NCBI GenBank assembly: GCA_963824275.1
Contig: CAWGOT010000002.1
Span: forward strand, 248,001-312,000
Direction of reading: 5' to 3'
DNA length: 64,000 nt
Source of the DNA: JANXQG01 sp963824275
GTDB lineage: Bacteria; Planctomycetota; Planctomycetia; Pirellulales; Thermoguttaceae
The stretch's first letter is position 1; each line of letters opens with the position of its first letter. This document shows, piece after piece, positions 23,000 to 33,429 of the stretch. The notes below the pieces were generated by a model. It made no database searches. It was not told where the DNA came from and was given only the letters and a program-made list of their open reading frames with translations. A program made the translations under genes and the position numbers.

Positions 23000-23909
23000 A
23001 TGAAGAAGCTGCTTGTGTTCGCCTTGTCCGCCGTCCTTCTGGCTATCGCCTGGCGCTGCCTGCTGTTCGTCGACGAAACACAGTTCGTGATTGTCACGCA
23101 GTTCGGCCGGCCCGTGCGGACCTTGAATGAGGCGGGTCTGTACTTCAAACCGCCCTATCAATCGTCGCTGGCGATCGATCGGCGGATGCAAGTTTACAAT
23201 CCGCGCCCCGCGGAGTTCCTCACCAGCGAGAAGAAGAACATCGATCTCGACGTCTTCGTCTGCTGGAGCGTGGATGATCCGCAGCGTTTCCTGGAGACAG
23301 TCAGCGATCTGGCGGGGGCCACCGCGCGGATCCACGACATGGTCTGGTCGAAGCTGGCGGCCGCCGTGAGCCGCAGCCCGCTGGAAACGTTGGTCTCGGT
23401 CGATGCCGGCAAGCACTCGATGGAAAGCCTCGTCGAGGGCGTGGCCCAGCGGTGCAGAAGACGCGCGTGACAAGTACGGCATCGAGTTGGTCGACGTGAA
23501 GATCAAGCGGATCGGCCTGCCGGAGCAGGTCCGCGACAGCGTCTTCGAGCGGATGCGCAAGGAGCGGGCCCGCATCGCCCAGCGTTACCGATCGGAGGGA
23601 AACGAGGAGGCGATGAAGATACGGGCCTCGGCCGACAAGGAGAAGACGGTCGTTCTGGCCGAGGCCTATGCCGAAGCGGAGATCGTCCGCGGCAAGGCCG
23701 AGGCGGCAGCCACGCGGACCTACAGCGAGGCCCATCAAAAAGACCCCCAGTTCTTCGAACTGCTGCGGACTTTGGAGGCGTACAAGAAGATCTTTGATGA
23801 GAAGACGACGATTCTCCTCTCGGGCGACTCGGAACTGTTGAAGTACCTGTCGCACGGAATGGGGCCGGGCGATGTAAGACCGGCGAAGCCCAGTTCGCCG
23901 CAACCGTAG
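23000..23909 (+). CDS. hflC: HflC-like SPFH protein, one frameshift
   Basis: SPFH-domain membrane protein related to HflC, which with HflK encloses and modulates the FtsH protease in other bacteria. ATG at 23000 starts an N-terminal anchor (KLLVFALSAVLLAIAWRCLL). The SPFH core has DETQFVIVTQFGRPV, GLYFKPPYQSSLAIDRRMQV and LDVFVCWSVDDPQRFLET. A break near 23456 (skip one A) continues into EDARDKYGIELVDVKIKRIG, then the coiled coil KERARIAQRYRSEGNEEAMK, and the HflC-type end AYKKIFDEKTTILLSGDSEL. Length ~300 residues. It directly follows the ATPase-HflK fusion, so the fused HflK and this HflC are the natural partners. Confidence 0.85.
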
Positions 23910-23965
23910 GTGGCCCGATGGGCGATCTCAGCAATCCTAGAAGATATTTCGGAAAGGAAAACCAA

Positions 23966-25495
23966 ATGAAACGAGTTGTCTTAGCGATATGGGCAGCAGG
24001 CGCATCGCTCATTGCCCTCAATGGCGGATTGGCCGCCGAGCGAAGTTCCGACGAAGCTAGAGCAATTGACGAAATCAAGAAACTGGGTGGCAAGATCACC
24101 GTTGGTCGAGAAGGTCCGGGCATGCCGGTAACCGAGGCAGGCTTAGATTCCCAAACTGGCGACGCCGCGCTGGTGCATCTCAGAACTTCCCCCACCTTCG
24201 GAAACTCGGCTTGTACGGCTGTTCTGGGGTCACCGATGCGGGACTGGAGTCCATTGCCGGCTTAAGCAACATCGAGGTGTTGCAAATCAGCGGAACCAAG
24301 ATTACGGCCGCCGGACTGATGCATCTCAATAAACTGCCGCGACTTCATACGCTTAAACTGAGTTACACTGGAATACCCGTGGTACCGCTGAAGCATCTGA
24401 AGGGTTTGAGCCAACTTCAGGAATTTTGTTTCCAAAGTGATTTTGTTGCCGACGTGGCGCTGACACAATTTGAGAACCTTCCCCAACTCAAGACGCTGAG
24501 ACTCGAATGCAATAAAGTATCCGACACCGAACTGGGACGCCTCAGGAGTTTGTCTGGACTCAAGGAGTTGAGCCTGACTTACTTGCTTGAAGTCACCGAC
24601 ACGGGGCTGGAGTCCGTCGCGAAATTGAGCAACCTCGAGGTGCTAAGTATCCGCGGCAGCAAAATCACCGACGCCGGACTGAAGCACCTCGAGACACTGC
24701 CGCGACTTCATACGCTTAGGCTGAGTGAGAACCACGAAATTACCGCGGCAGTGCTGGAGCATCTGAAGGGCTTGCGTCAACTTCAGGAACTTTATCTCGG
24801 TAACTACGCGGAAACCGACGCGACGCTGACACAAATTGAGAACTTTGCCCAGCTCAAAAAACTAAAGATTGGATGCCATCAAGTAACCGATGCGGGGTTG
24901 GTACACCTTGGGAGCCTGACCCACCTAACGGCGGTGGAACTCAACTGTTCTAAGGTGACTGACGCCGGCCTGGTACACCTTGAGAAGTTGTCTAAACTCG
25001 AAGAATTGAGCCTGGCTCATTGCAATAGTGTCACCGACGCGGGAATCGAGCATCTCCGTGGCCTTTCCCGGCTTAAGTCGCTGAGCCTGGCGTTGACCCG
25101 CGTCACTGGTACTGGCCTAAAGTACCTCAAGGAACTGTCCCTACTTCGAAAATTGGACATGGGCCTTTCTTGGGTGAATGACGAGGGTTTGCTTTATTTC
25201 CAGAACTTGCCCCAGCTTGAGGTGCTGGACCTCGATGCCATGCGCATTACCGGTGCCGGGCTGGTACACCTCCAACGTTTGCCTGAACTCCGGGAGTTAC
25301 GTTTGTTCTACGGCGAGATTAACGATGCTGGACTGAAGAGCCTGAGAGGAATGACACAGCTTCGCAAGCTTGTTCTTATGGGCACGCCCGACGAGCGCCC
25401 CCGAAGGCGCCTTGCAAGGTCGGATAACTCGTCGTGACATCCAGGAACTTCAAGAAGCGCTGCCCAACTTGAACGTTGTGGAGCCATTTCGATGA
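23966..25495 (+). CDS. secreted leucine-rich-repeat protein, two frameshifts
   Basis: Binding protein of unknown target. ATG at 23966 follows GGAAAGGA and begins a signal peptide (MKRVVLAIWAAGASLIALNG, cleavage near LAA). About fourteen LRRs of ~24 residues follow, of the type TDAGLVHLxxLxxLxxLxL, for example SKVTDAGLVHLEKLSKLEEL. Breaks near 24172 (add one base) and 25389 (skip one base) are inferred; the second restores the end RRDIQELQEALPNLNVVEPF at 25495, a usual ending for planctomycete LRR proteins. GC content is clearly lower than in the flanking SPFH genes, so it may have been inserted between them. It interrupts the hflC-hflK order. Confidence 0.8.
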
Positions 25496-25598
25496 TGTAG
25501 CGGTGCTGCCAACACGGCATCGCTCGCAGGGTTCGCATTGGGGGCCAAAGTTCGCCGTAAAATCCCCAACCGATTGACTCACCACACCACCAAACCGT

Positions 25599-26594
25599 AT
25601 GATGCATCGTCGAGCCACGCCCGATCACCCTCACGACCACGAGCATTCGCACGGCCACGCTCGGCCTGCTTGGCGGCCGAACCTCTGGTTGTGGTCGCTC
25701 GCCGCGCTGGCCATTTGGGCCGCGACGGGCATCTATGCCGTGCAGCCCTATGAGAAAGCCGTCGTATGGCGCTGCGGCAGAATCCTCCCCGAACTGAGCC
25801 TTCCTGGCATCCATTGCGGCCTGCCCTGGGGCATCGATCGCGTAACCAAGCTGAAGGTCAACGAGCAGAAGCGGGTCGGTATCGGCTTGAGCCTGGAAGA
25901 TCGCAACCTGGGGCGAACCGTCGAGCCGCGCCGCGCGGAATGCCTGGCGGGCGATCGGAACCTGATCGCCGATCTCGGCCGTCGTGCAGTACGACATCGT
26001 CGATGCAAGGGCCTATCTGGTCCGCACGGCCGACGTGTCGGCGGCGATCGAGAACCTCGCCACGGCCGAACTATCGGCGGCGATCGCTTCCCGCGACGTG
26101 GACGATATCCTCACGCTCGGCCGGCTCGAGATCCAGCAGCAGGTGCTCGCCGCCGTGACGAGCGCGGCTGGCCGATGGGAGAACGAGGGCCGAGGGCTCG
26201 GCGTGCAGATCAACTCGGTGACCCTGGAAACGGTCCGGCCGCCGCAAGAGGTCGACGAGGCGTTTCGCGACGTGATTTCCGCCCGCGAGGACCGCCAGCG
26301 GGTCGTCAACGAGGCCCAAGGCTACGCCGCCGCGTCTGATTCCCAGTGCCCGCGGCGAGGCCCAACGGATTCGTTTGGAAGCCGAGGGCTCCGCCGCGGA
26401 AACGGTGGAAAGGGCCCGCGGAGAGGCCGACCGCTTCGATCGCATGGTGGCCCAACTCGGTTCCGGGCGCGAAGTGACCGCCCACCGCCTGATCCTGGAA
26501 ACGCTGGAAGAAGTGCTGCCCCGATTGAAGAAGATCGTGCTGGACGACAAGGCCCAAAAGCAAATCGATCTGGGCGATCATCGAAGATCAATGA
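25599..26594 (+). CDS. second HflK-like SPFH protein with His-rich N-terminus, three frameshifts
   Basis: SPFH-domain protein of HflK type. The cytoplasmic N-terminus reads RRATPDHPHDHEHSHGHARP, with six alternating histidines, a likely metal-binding stretch. A membrane helix follows (LWSLAALAIWAATGIYAV), then QPYEKAVVWRCGRILPELSL and PGIHCGLPWGIDRVTKLKV. Breaks near 25978, 26338 and 26578 are each repaired by skipping one base and connect VVQYDIVDARAYLVRTADV, RPPQEVDEAFRDVISAREDR, RIRLEAEGSAAETVERARGE and the end KKIVLDDKAQKQIDLGIIED. Length ~330 residues. It belongs to the ATPase-HflK/HflC cluster; the next gene overlaps its stop as ATGA. Confidence 0.82.
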
Positions 26595-26608
26595 ACGGGG
26601 AAATCAGG

Positions 26609-27090
26609 ATGTCTGCACGACAGCGGAATGTCCACTCCTGCCGGCCATGCTCGTCCTTGCCTTGGCGGCGGTGGCCTCTTGCTCCGCGGCAAGGGCCGAT
26701 TGCCCCCCACGCCCGAGGAGGCCGTCAACGTGTTCTTCCAGGCGGCCCAGCGCGGCGATGCCCCGGCCTACCTGGCCACCCTTGACCGGCCCGCTGCGCT
26801 CCTCCTTCGAGTCGACCCAATCGCAGATCGGTGCAGCAGGCCTTCGCCGCCAGCCTGCGGGAATCGGTGGAGGGCATGAAAGGGTTTCGCCGTCAGCCCT
26901 GTCGGCGAACCATCGCCCGACCGGGCCGAACTCGAAGTCGAACTGGTCTTCGCCGACCGCAACGAGCGTCAGCGGTTCGTCTTGCTCCGGCAGGACGGCG
27001 GTTGGCTGGTTGACGCGGATCGACAAGGCCGATACGGTAAAGCCGCCCATCCCCTATGCGCTCCGCGGTTTTCGACAGACCGAAAAGTAG
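26609..27090 (+). CDS. small putative lipoprotein, several frameshifts
   Basis: Probable exported lipoprotein of ~155 residues, function unknown. The start is either ATG 26609 or ATG 26591, the latter overlapping the previous stop. A signal sequence PAMLVLALAAVASC carries a lipobox (VASC). After breaks, the mature part reads PTPEEAVNVFFQAAQRGDAP, AYLATL, TGPLRSSFESTQSQI, AFAASLRESVEGMKGF, then RAELEVELVFADRNERQRFV and GGWLVDRIDKADTVKPPIPY. The pattern resembles DUF4878/NTF2-like lipoproteins. The stop TAG belongs to a family G palindrome. Being tightly coupled to the SPFH gene, it may be part of the same complex. Confidence 0.55.
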
Positions 27091-27190
27091 CAGGCACAGT
27101 CCGTGTGCCGTCCGCCGGAAGCCCCGGCTTCCGAAATAGTCATCGGTTGGCAGTTGAGGGCGGACGGCACACGGAGTGTGCCTGCTACTT
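27085..27190. repeat. palindromic repeat, family G
   Basis: AAGTAGCAGGCACAGTCCGT with complement ACGGAGTGTGCCTGCTACTT about 70 bp apart. Supplies the stop codon of the upstream gene. Confidence 0.8.
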
Positions 27191-27298
27191 TGTGTATTGA
27201 CCCGGATCGGAACCCGGCCGAACAATGAAGTTGAGCGCAAATCACGGGCCCCAAGCAAAGAGCATCAAATGGTAGCGTGCAACCCGCGTTCGTCGAAG

Positions 27299-30292
27299 AT
27301 GTTCATCAAAGGTCTGTGCTGGCGTTCGTGCCGCTGGTCGCTTTGACACTGGCATCCTCCAGGTTGAGAGCGGCCGAAGCGGCGGCTGCCGCAGCCCGGC
27401 CTCGCCGGTGGTCATGGAGAGGAATGCCGTGACCTTGGAACTCGTCTGCCAGCGACGGCGCCACGGAAGGCGAGTTCCATCCGATCGGCTGCCGAATGCT
27501 TGAAGCGACCACCTGGGGCGGCGGGCCGCAGTCCCATGCCGACCTGACCGGCTACCCGGCAGGCCCGGCAGCCGGGCCGCGGGGAAAAAAGCCAACCCGG
27601 CCAAGGGCAAAGCCGCCGCGCAAGCCGGCGAGGCGATCACGGTCCTGGCCACGCTCAAGCCCTATGAAGCGACGGAGGGCGACGCGGTCCTGGAGATCGA
27701 TACGCCGGCCGGCAAGGCCGCCATCCGCTTGCAGGACGTCGGTTTCGACACGCCAAGAGTTACCTTGACGGCAAGATCGTTGCTCAACGTCTGCCCGTCG
27801 GCGACCCGTTTTGCCGCCGCCCCCAGCGACAACGATTATCCGGCCGCCGCCCGCGGCCGGACGGCGCAGTGTGGGTGGCCTTCGTCGCCTACCGCCGCGG
27901 CGGCGAACCCGACATGGCGGCGGCCGCCCAGCGGCGATTTCCGCACGCTTCGTTGCCCAGCGGCAACGGCGATCAGATCCGCCTGGTGCGGTTCGACGGC
28001 CAGCAGTGGTCGGCGCCGATGCCGGTCACCGAGCCGCTGCTGGATCTCTGGAAGCCCACGCGTGGCGGTCGACGGGGCCGGCAAGGTGTGGGTCGCCTGG
28101 AGCCAGAACGTCGGCGGCAACTGGGACATCTACCGCCGCAGCTACGACCCGGCCGCGAACCAATGGTCGCCGATCGAGCGGATGACCACCGACCCGGGCG
28201 CCGACATCAACGTCGTCTCCGCCACCGACTCGACGGGCAGCGTGTGGTGGGCCTGGCAGGGACGCCGCGGCAAGAATTTCCAGATCTTCCTCGCCAGCGG
28301 CGCCGCCGGCAGCCCGCCGATCGCCGTGACCGACAAGCCGGCCAACCATTGGGACCCGGCCATCGCCGCCGACTCGCAAGGGCAACGTCTACGTGGCCTG
28401 GGACAGCTACGAGAACGGCAACTACGACGTCTTCATGCGGCGATTCCAGCGACGGCGCAGCCGGAGCCGGTCATTCCCGATCGCCACGACTCTCGGCCTT
28501 CGAGACCCGGGCCAGCCTGGCGGTCGATCGGCCAGGACCGCGTGTGGATCGGCTACGAGCATGGGCGGGCCGAATTGGGGCAAGGATTTCGGCCGCGATG
28601 GTCCCCAAGTCGGCGCCGCCGCGACCAACCGCCGATGCCACCGGTCCGGCCGGACAGCGGCCGCGGCGGCGACGGCCTGGGCATTCCCCTCTATCAGCGG
28701 CCGGCGGGTGGTGGTGAAGTGCTATGCCGACGGGCGGCTGCAGCGACCGGCCGCCGATCCGGCGGTCGTGCTGGACGCACATGCCGCGGCCCAAGAGCTT
28801 CGCCCGGCTGGCGGTCGGCCGACGACGGGCGGCTGTGGCTGTTGTTCCGCCATCATCCGCTGCCCGGCGGCAGCGCGGGAGACCTGGGCCGAGTATGCCA
28901 TGTCCTACGACGGCAAGGCCTGGGGCAAGCCGCGGATGCTGGCCGATTCCGACAACCTCTTGGACAACCGGCCGGCCGTGGTGCCCTTCGGCGCCGACGG
29001 CGTGATGGCCGTCTATCAGCAGCGACTGGCGGCTGCGCGGCGCCAACAACGCGGAGGCGCGCGGCCGGCCGGCCGCTGAAGAACGATCTTGTATGCGACG
29101 TGCTGCGCGGCGGAGGGCCGACGGTTGCCCCGCAACTGGTCGGCCGACGCGCTGCCGGCACGCGGCCGTCGCAGCCGGTCCATCCCCACGAGCCGCAGGA
29201 CATCCAGCGGCTGCGCGAGTTCCGCGTGCGAGTCGGCCGGCAAGACCTATCAACTGGCCCGCGGCGAGTTCCACCGCCACACCGAGTACACGGCCCATCG
29301 CGACGGCGACGGCTCGCTGGAAGACATGTGGCGCTACGCCCAGGACGCCGCCGACATGGACTGGCTGGGCAACGCCGACCACGACAACGGCTTCGGCCAC
29401 GCAGTATGCCTGGTGGATCATCCAGAAGACCATGGACATCTACCACAATCCGCCCTGGTTCATCGCCCCCTTCACCTACGAGCGCAGCGTGGCGTATCCC
29501 AACGGCCACCGCAACGTGATCTTCGCCCAGCGCGGCATCCGCACCTTGCCCCGCGGCGACATGAGCGGCGACGAGAAGACCGGCACGCCCGACACCAAGA
29601 TGCTCTACGCCTACCTGAAGCATTTCGGCGGCATCTGCGCCAGCCACACCAGCGCCACGGGCATGGGCACCGACTGGCGCGACAACGATCCGCTGGTCGA
29701 GCCGGTCGTCGAGATCTATCAGGGCGACCGCAACAACTACGAGTGCGACGGGGCGCCGCGGGGCTGTCACGCCGCAGGACATGCCGGCGAACCGAACGAC
29801 GACAACGAAGCGATCCATCCCCAAGGGATTCATCTGGAACGCCTTGGCCAAGGGCTACCGCTTCGGCTTCGAAAGTTCCAGCGACCACATCAGCACGCAC
29901 TCCAGCTACGGCGATCGCCTTGGTCGAAAAGCCCGGCCGCGAGGCGCTCCTGGAGGCCTTCCGCGCCCGCCGCTGCTTCGCCGCCACCGACAACATCGCT
30001 GCTGGTCGTCAAGTGCGCCGAGCACCTGATGGGCGAGGAGTTCACGCTTGCCCGGCAAGCCGACGCTGGAGATCCACGCCGTGGGCACCGCGCCCGATCG
30101 CGCAAGCTCGACATCGTCCGCAACAACCAGCTACGTGTACAGCACGGCGCCCAACCGGCCGACGCTCGACCTGAAATGGACCGACGCCGATCCGCCCGCC
30201 GGCGGCGATCGAGCTACTATTACGTCCGCATCGAGCAGGCCGACGCCAACCTGGCCTGGAGCTCGCCGATGTGGATCCATATCCAGCGGTGA
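27299..30292 (+). CDS. large exported DUF3604/PHP-like protein, many frameshifts
   Basis: Exported protein of ~990 residues. ATG at 27299 leads, after a break, to a signal peptide (SVLAFVPLVALTLASSRLRA). The first half has beta-propeller-like repeats with Trp and Asp motifs: IRLVRFDGQQWSAPM, AGKVWVAWSQNVGGNWDIYR, TGSVWWAWQGRRGKNFQIFL, GNVYVAWDSYENGNYDVFMR. The second half resembles DUF3604/PHP-type metal-dependent phosphoesterases: RGEFHRHTEYTAHRDGDGSL, DWLGNADHDN, HFGGICASHTSATGMGTDW, YEIYQG-type VEIYQGDRNNYE, and SDHISTHSSYG. His/Asp clusters could bind metals. More than ten frame breaks, again mostly one extra base. The family is frequent in planctomycetes; no experimental role is known to me. 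Confidence 0.6.
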
Positions 30293-30473
30293 CATGCGGC
30301 GGGGTGATTGCCTTTTCGCCTCAAATGTTGCGAAAACGCAACATGGCCGAGCAATGCAAGCGGGGACGAAATCGCCGCGAGTCTCGGGTTTCAGGACGTA
30401 AACTTGTCTGGAGGACGATGGCGAGGCGGGCTCCGTTGGCTTTGGCATGCCGGTTGCTCATTTACCGTGCATC

Positions 30474-30549
30474 AGCCCCGAAGGGGCGCGCTGAGAGGCA
30501 ACGCGAGATTCCTCCCCATCGCCAACCCATAGCGCGCCCCTTCGCGGCT
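30474..30549. repeat. palindromic repeat, family K
   Basis: AGCCCCGAAGGGGCGCGCT paired with AGCGCGCCCCTTCGCGGCT. The 30293-30566 stretch contains no gene I can support. Confidence 0.7.
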
Positions 30550-30566
30550 GCCAAGGCGGCGTTAGT

Positions 30567-30666
30567 CGTAGGACGGATTGCCAATCCGTGATGTTGTGGG
30601 ACGGATTGCCAATCCGTCCTACGATCCGGCGCGCTTTCCGGGACGGATTGCCAATCCGTCTTACGG
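30567..30666. repeat. tandem family C palindromes (three units)
   Basis: GGACGGATTGCCAATCCGT occurs three times in 100 bp, flanked by GTA/TACG ends, directly before the next gene. Confidence 0.85.
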
Positions 30667-30699
30667 CGATTGCTCAAAACCAGAATCCCAACTCGCCGC

Positions 30700-31835
30700 A
30701 TGATCGAAGTCCGCGAAATCAACCTGATCGAAGACTTGGGCGAGTTCCGGCCTGCCTGGCAGTCGCTGCTGGCCGAAACGCCGGGCGCCAGCTTCTTTCA
30801 CTCAGCCAGGAGTGGCTGGAATGTTACTGGAAGCATTTTGCGGCCGGGCAGCGGTTGCGGGTCCTGGTGGCGACCGAAGGCCGGCAGCCGGTCGGGCATC
30901 ATGCCGCTGGTGGTGCGGACGGAGTCGACCCGCGTCGGCCGCCTCCGCATGCTGACCTATCCCTTGCACGATTGGGCCACCTTCTTTGGTCCGATCGGCC
31001 CTAGTCCTTCCGCAACGCTCGTGGCCGGCCTGCGGCACGTGCGGCAGACGCCGCGCGACTGGGACGTGCTCGATCTCCGCTGGGTCGACCCCGATGGCGC
31101 CGACCTGGGCCGCACCGAACGGGCCATGGCCCAGACCGGCTTCCGCCCTTGCCCGCAAAAGTGGGACCGGACCTCGCTGGTGGAATTGCCCGAGAACTGG
31201 CGGGACTACTGGGGGGACCGCGAGGCGAAGTTCCGCAAGAACGTCGATCGCCTCCAGCGGCGGATGGCCCAGCAGGGCAAGGTGGAACTGGTTCGCTATC
31301 GGCCCGACCCGGCCACCGAGGGCGACGTCGATCCGCGCTGGGATCTCTATGATGCGTGCGTGGCGCTTGCCCAGCGAAGCTGGCAGGGCGGACGCGGCGA
31401 CAAGACGAATCTCTGCCACGCCGCGGTGGGCGGATTCTTCCGCGACGCCCATGCGGCCGCGGCCCGCCTGGGCGCGGTCGACGTAAACCTGCTTTACTTC
31501 AACGATCAGCCGGCGGCCTTCTCTATAACTACCGCTGGCAAACGTCGGTCTACGGCCTGCGCCGCGGCTTCGATCCCCAGTTCAAGCACCTGCGGCCCGG
31601 CCTGGTCTTGCAGAAAATGATGCTCGAAGATGGGCATCGCCGCGGCGACCGCTGCTACGACCTCGGCACGGGCAGCCACGATACCAAGCAGCCGTGGCGA
31701 ACGACCGTCCAGGCCAGCTACCGCTTCACCTACTTTCCCGCGGCTGGTCTTGCGGGCGCAACTGCTGTGGTGGAATCGCTGGCTCCGCCACCGGCTTCGC
31801 GGCGAGCAGGATATTGCCTGCTCCTGCGTTACTAA
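30700..31835 (+). CDS. GNAT/FemAB-like acyltransferase, frameshifts, 3' end uncertain
   Basis: Acetyltransferase-type protein of the BioF2/CelD-like group, often linked to exopolysaccharide or peptidoglycan modification. ATG 30700 gives MIEVREINLIEDLGEFRPAW. After breaks near 30805 and 30888 it reads QEWLECYWKHFAAGQRLRVL, VGIMPLVVRTESTRVGRLRM and TYPLHDWATFFGPIGPSPSA, followed by WRDYWGDREAKFRKNVDRLQ, a core segment in this group. Further on come VNLLYFNDQPAAF, YNYRWQTSVYGLRRGFDPQF, and CYDLGTGSHDTKQPW. The C-terminal helix FPRLVLRAQLLWWNRWLRHR lies in a frame that stays open to 32049, so the true end is not fixed. Confidence 0.7.
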
Positions 31836-32137
31836 GATAGATAGACTGAGACGAGTCTTGCGCTTATGCAGGCCAGGGGGCAACTTGAGAAAAACATTGT
31901 GTGTCCCTTTTCCGTGCTCGTCGCGATTGTCGTATCTCCTTATCTTGCAAACACTATGGGCGCTGGCAAATTTGTGTCGCGCTGGCTATCGCAGCGGAAA
32001 CTGTGTTAGGGCTCTGCGAATTCTCATTCCCAAATTGCCGATAGCTTAGACTGGCGGCATTCATCCTATCTTACCTTTTCTGCGCAGGTCTCCATGCTCG
32101 GGATTCTCTGCGCATTGCCAGGAGTACGAATTCAGAA
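31836..32137. other. gap without supported gene
   Basis: The C-terminal frame of the acyltransferase may extend into it (to 32049). Otherwise lower-GC sequence with no motif, repeat or promoter I can defend. Confidence 0.3.
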
Positions 32138-32437
32138 ATGTTGACTTGTTTTCAACAGATCAACAGCGTGGAAGACCTTCGGGACTACGTCAACACGACG
32201 ATTTGCAAGCAATATCAGCTTCAGACAGGCGCGTTTCCCATGACGGAACGGATTCTGCGGCGGCACGACAAGCCCTGCGGGATCTACTTCTGCCTGCACG
32301 GGCCGCGCGCCACCCAATTCTCGGCCATCTGGGAAACGGACCGAAACAAGATCCTCTTCTATGGTTCCGGGGGAGAGAGGTTTCAAACGACGCAGTTGAT
32401 CGATAGTCCGAAAATTTATCCATTCGAATCGAACTGA
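32138..32437 (+). CDS. conserved small hypothetical protein, 99 aa
   Basis: Small cytoplasmic protein of a type I associate with planctomycetes; function unknown. Features are NSVEDLRDYVNTTICKQYQL, a basic centre ERILRRHDKPCGIYFCLHGP, and AIWETDRNKILFYGSGGERF near the end. The mixed helix-strand pattern and two cysteines suggest a folded single domain. The frame is intact and the start ATG 32138 has no strong ribosome-binding site. It lies 150 nt before csrA in the same direction. Confidence 0.7.
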   Translation: MLTCFQQINSVEDLRDYVNTTICKQYQLQTGAFPMTERILRRHDKPCGIYFCLHGPRATQFSAIWETDRNKILFYGSGGERFQTTQLIDSPKIYPFESN

Positions 32438-32584
32438 ACGCGGGCGGGACGCGGGCTGACGCGGAGGAAATAGATTCATCCAAAACACTAGGATGGCGGT
32501 TCCAAACGGGGCTCGAAGCGACGCGGCTTCTGGAGCACCGGTTGGGAAACGGCATCGAAAGCAAGAAATACACGGAGGTTCATG

Positions 32585-32773
32585 ATGCTGGTGTTGTCAA
32601 GGAAGGAAAGTCAACGAATTCAACTGGGGGATTCGATTGTCCTGACGATCGTGCGGGTCAACGGCGATCGAGTTCGGGTCGGGATCGAGGCCCCCTTGGA
32701 CGTGCAAGTCCGCCGCGGAGAACTCCCGCCTCACGCCCCTCCGGCAACGGGCGAAACACTGGCGCAAGGCTAG
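32585..32773 (+). CDS. csrA: carbon storage regulator CsrA
   Basis: RNA-binding post-transcriptional regulator that represses translation by binding GGA motifs in mRNA leaders. The start at 32585 (rather than the adjacent ATG at 32582) gives the standard MLVLSRKESQRIQLGDSIVL. The RNA-contact ends are present: the N-terminal LVLSRK strand and RVGIEAPLDVQVRRGEL, with the conserved Arg after VGIEAP. Length 62 residues, normal. GGAGG lies a few bases upstream. The 3' end overlaps the end of the convergent methyltransferase by 4 bp. Confidence 0.95.
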   Translation: MLVLSRKESQRIQLGDSIVLTIVRVNGDRVRVGIEAPLDVQVRRGELPPHAPPATGETLAQG

Positions 32774-33411
32774 AACCGCACGTGATGCACATAGGCGGGC
32801 GGAACATTGGCCCAGATGTGGTCGCGGCGGATCTCGTGCTCTTTCAAGAGCCGCCCGACAACCTGCCCAATGCCGCGGAGCCGGGTCCGCTCCGCCTTGC
32901 CGCTGACCGTCGCCTTCAGCCGCCGAACGGCCATGTATTCAAAGAACGAAACTGTCGCTCCCGGTCCGGCCAGACGGCGGAGGATGGCGAGAATGTGCTC
33001 GACCTCCGCCACGGCAAAGTTGTTCATCGGCAGCCCTGACAAAATCACGTCGTAGGGGGTGTCCGTTGGAAGGCTTTCCACAGGGCAGTGCAGCACGCGG
33101 CAGCGCTGGGCCGCCGGTTGGAACTCGGGATCCGAACGGAAGCGTTCGTTGAGGCAATCGACAAAGCTCCGGTTCAATTCCACCAGATCGAGACGATCGG
33201 CCGGATGCATGCTGCGGAGCAGGTGCCGGGTCACGGCGCCGGTTCCCGGCCCGACTTCCAGGATCCGCCGCGGCTGACCGGCCGATTCGCGCACGAAATG
33301 GACCAGTGCCGACGACAGACGCTGGCCGCTGGGCAGGAGCGCCCCGGTGGTGCGGAAGTTCCGTCGAAACTCCGTGAGGAACAATCGGCAATCAGCAATG
33401 CGACCGGCCAT
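32770..33411 (-). CDS. class I SAM-dependent methyltransferase
   Basis: Methyltransferase of ~213 residues, resembling rRNA-adenine-dimethylase/PmtA-like phospholipid methyltransferases. Motif I is RILEVGPGTGAVTRHLL, the acidic ribose-binding residue lies in DLVELNRSF, and the motif IV region is YDVILSGLPMNNFAVAEVEH. The short N-terminus (FLTEFRRNFRTTGALLPSGQ) matches small-molecule or lipid methyltransferases, where that segment caps the active site. Frame intact. Convergent with csrA, followed on the same strand upstream by a large exported protein gene 19 bp away. Lipid headgroup methylation is the best guess, not proven. Confidence 0.82.
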   Translation of the reverse strand: MAGRIADCRLFLTEFRRNFRTTGALLPSGQRLSSALVHFVRESAGQPRRILEVGPGTGAVTRHLLRSMHPADRLDLVELNRSFVDCLNERFRSDPEFQPAAQRCRVLHCPVESLPTDTPYDVILSGLPMNNFAVAEVEHILAILRRLAGPGATVSFFEYMAVRRLKATVSGKAERTRLRGIGQVVGRLLKEHEIRRDHIWANVPPAYVHHVRF

Positions 33412-33429
33412 GATGAGACCGATTATACA

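Noticed and set aside
26591..26611. ATG 26591 as certain start of the lipoprotein
   Set aside because: The ATGA overlap is attractive, but the signal peptide is in another frame from both candidate starts, so the start cannot be fixed.
30271..30591. 106-codon frame after the DUF3604-like gene
   Set aside because: Covers two palindrome families and has no ribosome-binding site or protein-like pattern.
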